Positions 7,988-16,679 of a stretch of 34,404 nucleotides of DNA are shown here, piece by piece; positions within the stretch are counted from its first letter, which is position 1; every line of letters begins with the position of its first letter. The DNA lies in contig NZ_FQVM01000025.1 in assembly GCF_900129365.1 (NCBI RefSeq), positions 1-34,404 of the forward strand, in the 5' to 3' direction. Source of the DNA: Clostridium fallax. Lineage in GTDB: Bacteria; Bacillota; Clostridia; Clostridiales; Clostridiaceae. The notes beneath the pieces are model-generated. The model was not told the DNA's origin and searched no databases. It saw nothing but the letters and a program-made list of their open reading frames with translations. Made by a program: the position numbers and the translations under genes.

Positions 7988-8386
7988 ATGGATTTTTCAT
8001 CATTAGTTTTAATGGAAAGAGATAAAGAAGGAAAGTTTATTAAAGAAGTTGGAAGCTATGCTGTGGGAGATGGAGCGGATTATGTAACAAAATTATTTTT
8101 AGTTGATGGTGAAGTGAATTTTTCCTTTGATACTAAAAGAGATGTGGAAGAGTGGGAATATTCAGCGATATTTGATCTTTTTAATGAAGATGCTTTTAAA
8201 GATTTAGGATATATAATAGAAGAAGACGATGATAAATATAATCCGACATGGATAGTTAAATTTAAATTTGATGATGATCATGAAGAAATGAAAGCTATTA
8301 TTAATGAACTATGTAATTTGGTAAAAGAAAATATGGAAAAGGTTTTTAAGGATATAAAAGACAAAGAAGAAGAATACCAAGATTAA
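7988..8386 (+). CDS. Conserved small acidic protein, possibly DUF6762
   Basis: This 132-residue soluble acidic protein begins MDFSSLVLMERDKEGKF and contains two short beta-rich blocks (TKLFLVDGEVNFSFDT and NPTWIVKFKFDDD), ending in a highly charged helix. From memory this matches a clostridial family of unknown function named DUF6762; I have not verified it. No catalytic motif, signal peptide or membrane segment is seen. The ATG follows GAAGGGAT. It lies 78 nt ahead of pepF on the same strand. Confidence 0.75.
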   Translation: MDFSSLVLMERDKEGKFIKEVGSYAVGDGADYVTKLFLVDGEVNFSFDTKRDVEEWEYSAIFDLFNEDAFKDLGYIIEEDDDKYNPTWIVKFKFDDDHEEMKAIINELCNLVKENMEKVFKDIKDKEEEYQD

Positions 8387-8464
8387 TATTAAAGTGTTAT
8401 ACTTATATATAGAAATTAAAGTATAATTTTCAAAAAATAGGTTAAAGGTAGGAGGGCTATATAA

Positions 8465-10267
8465 ATGGAAAAGGTGAAAAAACTTAGAACAAGAGATGAA
8501 ATACCACAAAGGGATAAGTGGCAAGTAGAAAAAATTTATGAGAATGTAGATCAATGGAATAATGACTTTGAAGATTTAAAAAAAGAAGCTTTAAATCTTA
8601 AAGATTTTCAAGGTAAATTAAATAATAGTAAAACTATATTAGATTATTTAAGTCTATCTGAAAAAGTAGAAAGAAAAGCAGAAAAATTAATGGTATATGC
8701 TCATTTAAGATCTGATGAAGATACAGCTAATGTAGAATTTCAAGTTTTAAAAAATAAAATTGATGGATATTTAGCTGAACTTGGTAGTTATACTGCATTT
8801 TTTGTTCCAGAGATTTTGTCATTAAAAGATGGTACTATAGAAGAATTTATAAAAGAAGAGCCCAAACTTTTAGATTATAAATTTTTCTTTGAAGATATAC
8901 TTAAAGAAAAGCCACATATTCTTTCAAAAGAAATGGAAGAGCTTATGGCATCTGTTTCCGACTGTTTATCAGCACCTCAAAATATATATGGCATTTTAAC
9001 TAATGCAGAAATGAATTTTAAGAGCATAAAGAATGAAAATGGGGAAGAGGTAGAATTAACAGAAGGTAATTATAATAATTACATAAAAAATAAAAATAGA
9101 GAAGTAAGAAAAGAAGCTTTCCAATCATTATTTGGAGAATATAAAAAGTTTGAAAATACTATAGCGACATCTTTAACATCATCAATTAAGAATTTTATAT
9201 TTAATAGTAAAACAAGAAAATATAAAAATTCTTTAGATGCTTCCTTAAGTCCTAATAATATACCTACAGAAGTTTACTATAATGCTATAGAAACAATAGA
9301 TAAAAAATTACCTTCACTTCATAGATATGTTGATATAAAGAAAAAGCTTTTAGGATTAGATGAAATTCATATGTATGATTTATATGTACCTGTAGTAGAA
9401 ATAGAAAAAGAAGATATAGCTTTTCCTAAAGCTGTAGAGATGGTAGAAGAAGGACTAAGACCTTTAGGAGATGAATATATAAGCCTATTTAAAAAGGGAA
9501 TTAATAATGGATGGATAGATATTTATGAGAATAAAGGAAAAAGAGGCGGAGCATATTCTTGGGGATGCTATGATACAATGCCTTATGTTCTTTTAAATTA
9601 TAATTATGAATTAAATGATGTGTCTACTTTAGCTCATGAAATGGGTCACTCAATACATTCATATTATTCAAAAGAAAATCAACCATTTCATTATTCTCAA
9701 TACACTTTGTTCTGTGCAGAGGTAGCATCAACTACGAATGAAATACTTTTAATACATCACCTAATAGAAAAAGAAAAAGATGATAAGAAAAAGTTATTTT
9801 TAATAAATCAGGAGTTAGAGCAAATCAGAACAACAGTATTTAGACAATTAATGTTTGCAGAGTTTGAACTTATAACTCATGAAAAAATAGAAGGAGGAAC
9901 TCCTCTATCTTCAAAGGATTTAGATAATATTTGGCATGACTTAAATGTTAAGTTCTTTGGAAAAGATATAATTATAGATTCTGAAATAGATGTAGAGTGG
10001 GCAAGAATACCACATTTTTATAGAGATTTTTATGTTTATCAATATGCAACAGGATATTCAGCAGCATCAGCTTTTGCAAATTCTATATTAGATAAAAAGG
10101 AAAATGCTGTTGAAAAATATAAAGGATTCTTAAAGGCAGGAGGTTCTAACTACCCAATAGATATATTAAAAAATGCTGGAGTAGATATGACAACATCAAA
10201 GCCTTTAGAAGCTACAATTAATAGATTTGATGAATTATTAGATATGCTTGAAAAAATTATAAAATAA
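8465..10267 (+). CDS. pepF: Oligoendopeptidase F (M3B metallopeptidase)
   Basis: This 600-residue cytoplasmic zinc peptidase cleaves short peptides, typically those delivered by Opp importers. The zinc motif HEMGH is at residues 391-395, with the third ligand Glu419 in FCAEVASTTNE, the spacing usual for M3 enzymes. The N-terminal all-helical M3B lid (residues about 20-200) and the C-terminal HFYRDFYVYQYATGYSAA block, which carries substrate-binding His and Tyr residues, are present. Length is normal. The ATG follows GTAGGAGGG. A rhomboid protease gene starts 36 nt downstream with no terminator between, so the two may be cotranscribed. Confidence 0.95.
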   Translation: MEKVKKLRTRDEIPQRDKWQVEKIYENVDQWNNDFEDLKKEALNLKDFQGKLNNSKTILDYLSLSEKVERKAEKLMVYAHLRSDEDTANVEFQVLKNKIDGYLAELGSYTAFFVPEILSLKDGTIEEFIKEEPKLLDYKFFFEDILKEKPHILSKEMEELMASVSDCLSAPQNIYGILTNAEMNFKSIKNENGEEVELTEGNYNNYIKNKNREVRKEAFQSLFGEYKKFENTIATSLTSSIKNFIFNSKTRKYKNSLDASLSPNNIPTEVYYNAIETIDKKLPSLHRYVDIKKKLLGLDEIHMYDLYVPVVEIEKEDIAFPKAVEMVEEGLRPLGDEYISLFKKGINNGWIDIYENKGKRGGAYSWGCYDTMPYVLLNYNYELNDVSTLAHEMGHSIHSYYSKENQPFHYSQYTLFCAEVASTTNEILLIHHLIEKEKDDKKKLFLINQELEQIRTTVFRQLMFAEFELITHEKIEGGTPLSSKDLDNIWHDLNVKFFGKDIIIDSEIDVEWARIPHFYRDFYVYQYATGYSAASAFANSILDKKENAVEKYKGFLKAGGSNYPIDILKNAGVDMTTSKPLEATINRFDELLDMLEKIIK

Positions 10268-10303
10268 TATTTTAGGTAAGGTAAAAGTAAAAAAGGTAGT
10301 TTT

Positions 10304-11278
10304 ATGAAAATAAATGAAGAAACTATATTTAATTATCTCATAAAAAAATATGGATTTGTTATTGAAGAATTTTATGTAAAAGAAAATGGAGAAAAAAATT
10401 TTATAGCATTAAATTATAGTAATAAAGGAATATATGGAGTTATATTTTCTTTAGATAGTAATAAAAAGTTATTAGGAAAAAATGCTTATGATTTTTTGAT
10501 AAAAAAGGGAAAGAATTTTGCTTTAAATAATATTATTATTTCAAAGGAAGATTCTATAAGAGAAAATAGCAATTTTTATAATTCACTATATTTTGATAAA
10601 GAAAATTTAAAAATTATAAGCTATGATGTAGGTTGTGAATTTTTAGTGGAAGTAATAAGTTCTTTATTAAATAGTAAACTAAGTAGAAAAGTATCGCCTT
10701 TTAAATTACCATCTAAAGTAACTACTATATTAATATCAATTAATATCTTAGTATTTATAATAAGTGTATTAATGTCTGGAAACTTTATAGACATTGATAT
10801 TGGTACTTTAGTAAAGCTTGGAGCTAAAGTAAATCCTTTAATAGATAATGGCCAATATTATAGACTTATAACAGCTATGTTTTTACATGGAGGAATTATG
10901 CATTTATTATTTAATATGTATGCACTATATTCCCTAGGAAATATAGTAGAGCAAGTTTATGGCGAAAAACAATACTTAATAATATATTTTGTATCTGGAA
11001 TAATTTCATCATATACTAGCTATTTATTATCTCCATCTATTTCAGTAGGTGCTTCAGGAGCTATCTTTGGATTATTGGGTGCTTGCTTGGTTCTTGCAGT
11101 AAATCAAAAAAATAGAATAGGAAAACAATTTTTTTGGGATATTTTAAGTGTTGTATTTTTAAATATAATAATAGGAATTTCAACACCTAATATAGATAAT
11201 TTTGGTCACTTTGGAGGGCTCATTGGTGGAATATTAATAAGTTTAATATTAACTAAACTATTAATATTAAAAAAGTAA
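10304..11278 (+). CDS. Rhomboid family intramembrane serine protease
   Basis: This 324-residue membrane protease cleaves transmembrane substrates inside the bilayer. About 135 residues of soluble N-terminal domain precede a six-helix rhomboid core. The catalytic Ser251 lies in GASGA and the catalytic His302 in FGHFGGLIGG; the oxyanion-loop motif HGGIMHLLFNMYAL is also intact, so the enzyme should be active. The N-domain (NYLIKKYGFVIEEFY and following) resembles those on Bacillus GluP-like rhomboids in position but I cannot assign it. The ribosome binding site is weak (AAAAAGG). A good terminator follows. Confidence 0.92.
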   Translation: MKINEETIFNYLIKKYGFVIEEFYVKENGEKNFIALNYSNKGIYGVIFSLDSNKKLLGKNAYDFLIKKGKNFALNNIIISKEDSIRENSNFYNSLYFDKENLKIISYDVGCEFLVEVISSLLNSKLSRKVSPFKLPSKVTTILISINILVFIISVLMSGNFIDIDIGTLVKLGAKVNPLIDNGQYYRLITAMFLHGGIMHLLFNMYALYSLGNIVEQVYGEKQYLIIYFVSGIISSYTSYLLSPSISVGASGAIFGLLGACLVLAVNQKNRIGKQFFWDILSVVFLNIIIGISTPNIDNFGHFGGLIGGILISLILTKLLILKK

Positions 11279-11322
11279 TAAATAAAAATTGAATTTTATT
11301 ATGAATACTTAAACTTAAGAAG

Positions 11323-11356
11323 GAGACTGTATATTTTCATACAGTCTCTTTTAATT
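11323..11356 (+). terminator. Terminator after pepF-rhomboid unit
   Basis: GAGACTGTAT (11323-11332) pairs perfectly with ATACAGTCTC (11339-11348) around a 6-nt loop and is followed by a T-run. Confidence 0.9.
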
Positions 11357-11473
11357 TTTATAAAAATTTTATTAATTTCTCTTGAAAGTTCCTTTGTTTC
11401 CTTTTACTTTAATTTGCAATTCTAATAGGGTATACTTAAGTATATGAGTTATCTAAATATTGGAGGGGAAGTT

Positions 11474-12436
11474 ATGAATATATCAGAGATTAAAGTTAAA
11501 TTATGTGGAAATGACATTATTTCTATTATAAATGACTTTGTTAAAGTAGATGGACTAAAAATAAAAGATGTTGAAATAACAGAATACATAAACTTAAAAG
11601 GAGAATTTAAAAAGATTATAACTGTTCCTTTTCAAGTAGAAACAGAACTTTTAGGTATGCAAGATAACAAGCTTTTATTAAAATTAAAAAAAATAAAATT
11701 AATGAAGCTTGGAATATTTAAATTTATAAAAGCAATAGCTTTAAAATTAGCCTTAAAAAATTTAAAGGATTCAGGAATAGCATCTAAAAGTGATTGTATT
11801 GAAGTAGACATAAACAAAATATTAGAAAAATTACCTTTTTTAAAATTTAATTTAAATTCTATTTCCTGTGAAAATGGATTTTTAGATGTAAGAGTAGAAG
11901 AAATAGACTTTGACTTTGGACGAATAGGGGAAAAGGTAGAAAAAGTAGAAGAAAAGGAAGAAGATAAAGAAGAAATTGATATAAAAAATATTAAGGTACA
12001 TAAAGTTTCTGATTATTATACAGAAGGAAGATGTTATACTAAAGCTATGTTACCTAAGAAAGCTCAAAAGTATTCAGATTACATATTTATTATTCCAGAT
12101 ATATTAGCACTTATATTTAGATTATTAGGCGATAATAGAGTGGATACAAAAACAAAAGCAGCAATTATAGGATCTTTTACATATATAACCTTCCCATTAG
12201 ATATATTACCAGATAAGATTCCTTTTATAGGTAGAATAGATGATATGGGAGTAATTTTCTTTGTTTTAAATAGAATAGTTAATGATGTACCAATAGAGGT
12301 TATATTAGAGAACTGGCAAGGAAAAAATGAATTTGTTATAGTATTAAAGCAAGCAATAGAATACTTAACTAAATTTACAGTAGCAGGTAATGTGGACAAG
12401 GTTTATGCTGTTATTGAAGATTTAGTAACAGAATAA
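11474..12436 (+). CDS. YkvA-type DUF1232 protein with N-terminal DUF2993-like domain
   Basis: A 320-residue protein of unknown function. Residues about 190-280 form a DUF1232 (YkvA) domain, recognised by FPLDILPDKIPFIGRIDDMGV around residues 240-260, a pair of hydrophobic helices. Residues 1-150 resemble the DUF2993 or lipid-binding-like fold, with repeated alternating beta strands (FQVETELLGMQDNKLLLKLKKI) and a closing FLDVRVEEIDFDFG, but this is tentative. A Lys/Glu-rich linker separates the halves. The ATG at 11474 has GGAGGGG 5 nt ahead. An in-frame ATG at 11444 would be almost leaderless behind a TATACT -10 candidate at 11431 and is rejected. Confidence 0.82.
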   Translation: MNISEIKVKLCGNDIISIINDFVKVDGLKIKDVEITEYINLKGEFKKIITVPFQVETELLGMQDNKLLLKLKKIKLMKLGIFKFIKAIALKLALKNLKDSGIASKSDCIEVDINKILEKLPFLKFNLNSISCENGFLDVRVEEIDFDFGRIGEKVEKVEEKEEDKEEIDIKNIKVHKVSDYYTEGRCYTKAMLPKKAQKYSDYIFIIPDILALIFRLLGDNRVDTKTKAAIIGSFTYITFPLDILPDKIPFIGRIDDMGVIFFVLNRIVNDVPIEVILENWQGKNEFVIVLKQAIEYLTKFTVAGNVDKVYAVIEDLVTE

Positions 12437-12523
12437 AAATTAATATGTTTTAGTGAAGAATTTTTATGTTAATATGTGGTAAAATTTTCAATGTGATTAA
12501 ATTACAATAAGGAGCAATATAAT

Positions 12524-13423
12524 ATGGGAAAAAAAGTTTATGCTATAAAAGAAGGTTTTGATTTTAATACTAATGAAAAAATTGAAAATAAAATCGTTAG
12601 TACATGGTCAGAATGCTTAAAGTATGTAAAAGGAGTAAAGGGAGCAAAATATAAAAGTTTTGAGGATATAAATAAAGCAAAAGAATTTTTAGCAGAAGGA
12701 AGTAAGATGCTAAAAAAGGGAGTAGATGAGTATCCAAAGGATTGTTTAAATATATATGTTGATGGAAGTTATAATATAAAAACAAAAAAATATGCTTACG
12801 GATTAGTAGCAGTTAGAAATGATGTTATTGAATATATAGATAGTGGAGCATCAGAGGATACATCCCAAAGTAATATAAGACAGATAGCGGGAGAATTAGA
12901 GGCAGCCATTAAAGGTGTTCAGTATGCTTTAAGTAAAAAAGAAAAAAAAGTATTAATTTTTCATGATTATGAGGGTATTGCTCATCATGCCACTGGTTTT
13001 TGGGAAAGAAGAGAGGAATCTTCTATAAAATATTATAATAAAATGAATGAATTAATAAAACTAGGAATAGAAGTTATATTTGTTAAGGTAGATAGTCATA
13101 CAGGAGAATTATTTAATGAACTTGCAGATGAAAAGTGCAAGGAAAAATTATTTATAGATTCTGATAAAGTTGTTGATAAGTGGTTAAATAATAATGTTTT
13201 ATATGTAACTGATGATAAGATAAAAAAAGAGATATTAGAAATTACAAATAATAAAGAAGATAAGATTATAATAGTTAACCAAATAGATAAAAACAAAAAT
13301 AATAAAATTGAAGAAAAAATAGATTTAGATATTAGTAAAAAGATTAATGAAATGGTTAAATCATTATCAAAGGAAAAACAGTTAAAGGTATTAGATTTTA
13401 TTAAAAATATTACTTTAGAGTAA
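12524..13423 (+). CDS. rnhA: Ribonuclease HI with viroplasmin N-terminal domain
   Basis: This enzyme cuts the RNA strand of RNA:DNA hybrids. Residues 1-50 are the viroplasmin (caulimovirus-type RNase H N-terminal) hybrid-binding domain, with KKVYAIKEG at the start and YKSFEDINKAKEFL at its end. The catalytic domain, residues about 74-208, keeps all four acidic metal ligands: Asp80 in YVDGSY, Glu124 in GELEAA, Asp148 in FHDYEG and Asp202 in ELADEK. A C-terminal extension of about 90 residues (208-299) is Lys/Asn-rich and ends in a helical segment KINEMVKSLSKEKQLKVLDF. The ATG follows AAGGAG. Confidence 0.92.
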   Translation: MGKKVYAIKEGFDFNTNEKIENKIVSTWSECLKYVKGVKGAKYKSFEDINKAKEFLAEGSKMLKKGVDEYPKDCLNIYVDGSYNIKTKKYAYGLVAVRNDVIEYIDSGASEDTSQSNIRQIAGELEAAIKGVQYALSKKEKKVLIFHDYEGIAHHATGFWERREESSIKYYNKMNELIKLGIEVIFVKVDSHTGELFNELADEKCKEKLFIDSDKVVDKWLNNNVLYVTDDKIKKEILEITNNKEDKIIIVNQIDKNKNNKIEEKIDLDISKKINEMVKSLSKEKQLKVLDFIKNITLE

Positions 13424-13547
13424 AATAATATAATAAAATATTTTAAATTATATAGTTTTTATTAATAAATATAAAATGTATTATAAATTTTTTAAATCTG
13501 CACAAACTAAAAATGTCTATTTAAATAAAGAATTAGAGGTGTTAAAT

Positions 13548-13721
13548 ATGTGTAGATATGTAAAAGGTATGGCTGCAGGAATGTTAGTAGGTGCAGCTAT
13601 AGGAATGATGATGATGCCACAATTTGATAGAAGAACTAAAAGACAAATAAGAAAAATGGGCAAAAGAGCTATGAATATGGCAGGAGATGCCTATGGTAAT
13701 ATGATGAATTTTAGAAGATAG
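13548..13721 (+). CDS. Small Met-rich YtxH-like membrane protein
   Basis: A 57-residue protein with an N-terminal hydrophobic helix rich in Gly and Ala (KGMAAGMLVGAAIGMMMMP, residues 6-24) and a strongly basic tail of repeated Arg/Lys. This layout resembles YtxH-type small proteins but sequence alone is too short for certainty. Twelve of 57 residues are Met. The ATG at 13548 has GAGGTG at 13536-13541; a longer in-frame reading from 13476 adds 24 residues without a ribosome binding site and is not preferred. A terminator follows 38 nt after the stop. Confidence 0.75.
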   Translation: MCRYVKGMAAGMLVGAAIGMMMMPQFDRRTKRQIRKMGKRAMNMAGDAYGNMMNFRR

Positions 13722-13759
13722 TATAAATAAAAAATTCATATTTTATCAAAAAGAAAAAG

Positions 13760-13797
13760 GCTATAATTTAGAATGTTCTAAATTATAGCTCTTTTTA
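13760..13797 (+). terminator. Terminator after the YtxH-like gene
   Basis: Arms 13760-13773 and 13776-13789 are perfectly complementary (14 bp drawn, with a tight loop) and are followed by CTTTTT. Between here and 14051 there is no gene; the stretch holds only a 25-nt AT palindrome (13817-13841) and the promoter at 13982-13990. Confidence 0.88.
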
Positions 13798-13981
13798 TAA
13801 ACATTTTGATTAAAAAAATATATTAAAAATTTTAATATATTAAAAAATACATATATATTTTTTGAAAAAAGGATACAGGGAGAAAAATATAACTTTTATG
13901 TCGAATTTTAGTTATTTTTTAAATAAAACCTTAAAATCAAAGAACAATTGGCAAAAGAAGTACTATATTTTTTTTGTTTTA

Positions 13982-13990
13982 TGATATAAT
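13982..13990 (+). promoter_or_regulatory. Extended -10 promoter for the HTH-TPR pair
   Basis: TGA-TATAAT is a perfect extended -10 element, 61 nt ahead of the first HTH-TPR start. No good -35 box is seen 16-18 nt upstream, which extended -10 promoters do not need. Confidence 0.55.
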
Positions 13991-14050
13991 TTATATAAAT
14001 GAATAAATTATAAATTACAGCAAATATAAAAGAAGGAAGAGAGAGAGGCA

Positions 14051-15352
14051 ATGGAGATTCTTTCATTAGGGGAAAAAATAAAAAGAAGAAGAAAAGGATT
14101 AAATATGACATTAAAGGATTTGGCAGGAGATAGAATAACTCCAGGTCAAATAAGTTTAGTTGAGTCAGGAAGATCTAATCCATCTATGGATTTATTAGAA
14201 TACTTAGCTCAAACATTAAAAACTTCAGTAGAATATCTTATGGAATCCGAAGAAACTCAAGCTGAAAAAATTTGTTCTTATTACGAACAAGTAGCAGAGT
14301 CTTACATATTAGCGGAAGATATAGAAATTGCAGAAAGCTTTATAGAAAAAGCTCTTTATTATGCAGAAAAATATAATTTAGAGTATAGAAAAGCTAGAAA
14401 TTTATTTTTAAGAGCAAAGGCATATAAAATTAAAAAAAATCTTGTTCCAGCTCAGCAATACTTTTTAGCTGCTAATGTTATATTTATGAAAAATAATAAC
14501 TATGAAGAAATTGTAGATACTTTTTTAAATTTAGGAAAAATAACTTTAGATCTTAAAGCATATCATTCTGCAATTTCATATTTGCAACAGGCAGAGAAGG
14601 CTTATTGTAATCATGAAATAGGAAATGACTATGTATTAGGAAATATCTATTTTAACATGGCAAAAACTTATTTTAAACTTGAAGATTTCACTAATGCTAT
14701 GAATTATGCTATTTTATCAAAAGAGAAGTTTGAACAAATATATGATAGAAAAAAATATGCAAAAAATTTATTATTGCTAGCAGAAGAGTTTAATCAAAAT
14801 GGAGATTTAACTAATGCCATAAAATATTCAGCTAAATCTTTAGGCATTTATAAAGAAATAAATAATTTAGATAATATATCTAATATTGAGCATAATTTAG
14901 GAAGAATGTTTTATGAGTTTGAGAATATAGAAGAATCTTTTAAACATTTTGAGATTTCAAAAAGATTAAGATTAGAAAGAAGAGATACAAAACTTACAGA
15001 AACATTAACTCAAATATGTGAAAATTATATTCAGCTAAAAGATATTGCAAGCTGTAGCAAAGTGTTAGAAGAAATGGAAGAACATCTAAATGAAGGTGGA
15101 TTAAAGGCTATAGTTGAATATAATTTGTTAAAATATAGATTATGTTTATTAAGAGAAAACTTTGTAGATGCTGAATCAATCTTAAAAGAAACATTAGAGC
15201 TTGCAAAGAATAATAAAGATTTAAATAAAGCGGGAGAAATTGCTATTATTTTAGGAAAGTTTTATTTAGAAAGAAGAAATGATAGTGAGGCTGCAAAATA
15301 TTTAGATGAGGGTGTCTCTATATTTAAAGAATTAGGAACTATAAAAAACTAA
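14051..15352 (+). CDS. XRE-type HTH regulator with TPR repeats (first of tandem pair)
   Basis: A 433-residue cytoplasmic protein. Residues 1-66 are an XRE-type helix-turn-helix (GEKIKRRRKGLNMTLKDLAG, then PGQISLVESGRSNPSMDLLEYLA). The rest is a superhelix of about eight TPR-like repeats, for example ARNLFLRAKAYKIKKN, YFNMAKTYFKLEDFTNAMNY and NLGRMFYEFENIEESFKHFE. This layout matches RRNPP-type peptide-responsive regulators of Firmicutes, though many such clostridial proteins have no known peptide. It is followed 20 nt later by a paralogue starting with nearly the same seven residues, so the pair arose by duplication. Regulator targets are not evident. Confidence 0.87.
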   Translation: MEILSLGEKIKRRRKGLNMTLKDLAGDRITPGQISLVESGRSNPSMDLLEYLAQTLKTSVEYLMESEETQAEKICSYYEQVAESYILAEDIEIAESFIEKALYYAEKYNLEYRKARNLFLRAKAYKIKKNLVPAQQYFLAANVIFMKNNNYEEIVDTFLNLGKITLDLKAYHSAISYLQQAEKAYCNHEIGNDYVLGNIYFNMAKTYFKLEDFTNAMNYAILSKEKFEQIYDRKKYAKNLLLLAEEFNQNGDLTNAIKYSAKSLGIYKEINNLDNISNIEHNLGRMFYEFENIEESFKHFEISKRLRLERRDTKLTETLTQICENYIQLKDIASCSKVLEEMEEHLNEGGLKAIVEYNLLKYRLCLLRENFVDAESILKETLELAKNNKDLNKAGEIAIILGKFYLERRNDSEAAKYLDEGVSIFKELGTIKN

Positions 15353-15372
15353 AATAGTTACAGGTGATGGGA

Positions 15373-16620
15373 ATGGAAATATTATCAACTGGGGAAAAAA
15401 TAAAAAGAGCAAGAATATATAAGGGAATAACCTTAAAGGAATTATGTGAAGATAAAATATCAATATCAAAAATGAGCTGCATAGAAAATGGTAAAGTAAA
15501 GGCTGAACCATGGATAATAAATATAGTAGCTGAAAAATTAGATTTAGATGTAAAATATTTAAAACAAGATGTAAGAGAACAAATAGAAAAAAGTTTAGAA
15601 AAATCTCTAAACAATAAAGAAGACAAAAATTTTGAAGAAGATTTAAAAACTTATTTAAGTTATGCAAAGGATTATAAATACTATGATTTAGCCTTTGATA
15701 TAATGCATGAATTATTTAGATTTTATTTAAGAGATGAGAAATATGATAAAGTTCAAGATATAATAACAGATTATTATTCTTTATATCAAAATTATTCTAA
15801 AGGGGCAGAAGAATACTTTAAGGATATGGCATATTATTTTTATAAAAGTAGAGAATATATAGAATCTATAACTTGTATAAATAGATTAAGGGAAGCTCTT
15901 AAGAATGATTTAAATACTGAATTAGACTGTGAATTGCTTTTTGCAGAAGGTATTTGTTATTATAGATTAGGATATGATGATGAAGCTTACTCAATAATTT
16001 TTAAGGCAAAAGAAAAAAGTGTAAATATAGATAATAAGCTTTTAAAAGGACAAATATTAGGAGCCTTTGCTGCTGTTATGATTGAAAAAGAGCAAAGAGG
16101 TGCTGAAAAATATATGGAAGAATCTGAAATCCTTTTAAAGGATAGGGCAAAAGCTAGATGCTATTTAAAAGAAACTTATGGAGATAAATATTTTAAGATA
16201 GGTAAAAAAGATATAGCAATAAAGGAAATTAGAGAAGCTTTAGATGAATTTCCACAAAATCAAGGGGCTGCTTATGGAGATTTCCTAAATAAATGTGTAG
16301 GAACATTAATTAAAAATCAAGAATTTGATTTGGCTCAGCACTATTCAGAAATGGCTTTAAATATAGCTATTAATTGTAATAATATAAAACTTATAGAAAA
16401 GGCATATTATTTAAAAGGATTAATTCTTCAAAAGAAAGGTATGTATCTGCAATCAGAAATGTATATGAATTTATCTTTAGATGCATTACTTAAGTTTGGA
16501 ACTAAAGAAGAAAAATATGATAGATATTTAGAGATGGCTAATATGTATTATATATTAAATGAAACAAGAGAATCATTAAAATATTTTACATTAGCATTAA
16601 ATTTAGAAAAAAGACTTTAA
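15373..16620 (+). CDS. XRE-type HTH regulator with TPR repeats (second of tandem pair)
   Basis: A 415-residue paralogue of the preceding gene. The N-terminal HTH (MEILSTGEKIKRARIYKGIT) aligns with the first copy; its second half (ISISKMSCIENGKVKAEPWI) is more diverged but keeps the ENGK turn. TPR-like helices follow to the end (AYYLKGLILQKKGMYLQSEM, MANMYYILNETRESLKYF). Start choice: AGGTGAT at 15362-15368 is a perfect match to the 16S tail and sits 4 nt before ATG 15373; the GTG at 15364 and ATG at 15367 lie within this site. The matching N-terminus of the paralogue supports this. Confidence 0.86.
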   Translation: MEILSTGEKIKRARIYKGITLKELCEDKISISKMSCIENGKVKAEPWIINIVAEKLDLDVKYLKQDVREQIEKSLEKSLNNKEDKNFEEDLKTYLSYAKDYKYYDLAFDIMHELFRFYLRDEKYDKVQDIITDYYSLYQNYSKGAEEYFKDMAYYFYKSREYIESITCINRLREALKNDLNTELDCELLFAEGICYYRLGYDDEAYSIIFKAKEKSVNIDNKLLKGQILGAFAAVMIEKEQRGAEKYMEESEILLKDRAKARCYLKETYGDKYFKIGKKDIAIKEIREALDEFPQNQGAAYGDFLNKCVGTLIKNQEFDLAQHYSEMALNIAINCNNIKLIEKAYYLKGLILQKKGMYLQSEMYMNLSLDALLKFGTKEEKYDRYLEMANMYYILNETRESLKYFTLALNLEKRL

Positions 16621-16621
16621 T

Positions 16622-16667
16622 AAAAAAGGTTTCTTAAAATGAAAATTCATTTTAAGAAACCTTTTTT
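16622..16667. terminator. Bidirectional terminator
   Basis: A perfect 22-bp stem (16622-16643 with 16646-16667) with a 2-nt drawn loop lies between the converging HTH-TPR and MATE genes. The arms end in A6 and T6, so it works on both strands. Confidence 0.93.
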
Positions 16668-16679
16668 ATATCTTTAAAA

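Noticed and set aside
11444..11473. Ten-residue N-terminal extension of the DUF1232 protein
   Set aside because: The ATG at 11444 has no ribosome binding site and would lie at the transcript start; GGAGGGG before 11474 decides for the shorter protein.
13476..13547. Longer reading of the Met-rich small protein from 13476
   Set aside because: No ribosome binding site there; GAGGTG before 13548 and the YtxH-like start fit the short form.
13817..13841. 25-nt perfect AT palindrome in the gap before the HTH-TPR pair
   Set aside because: It is made almost only of A and T, has no T-run after it and no link to a promoter; such palindromes arise by chance in DNA of this composition.
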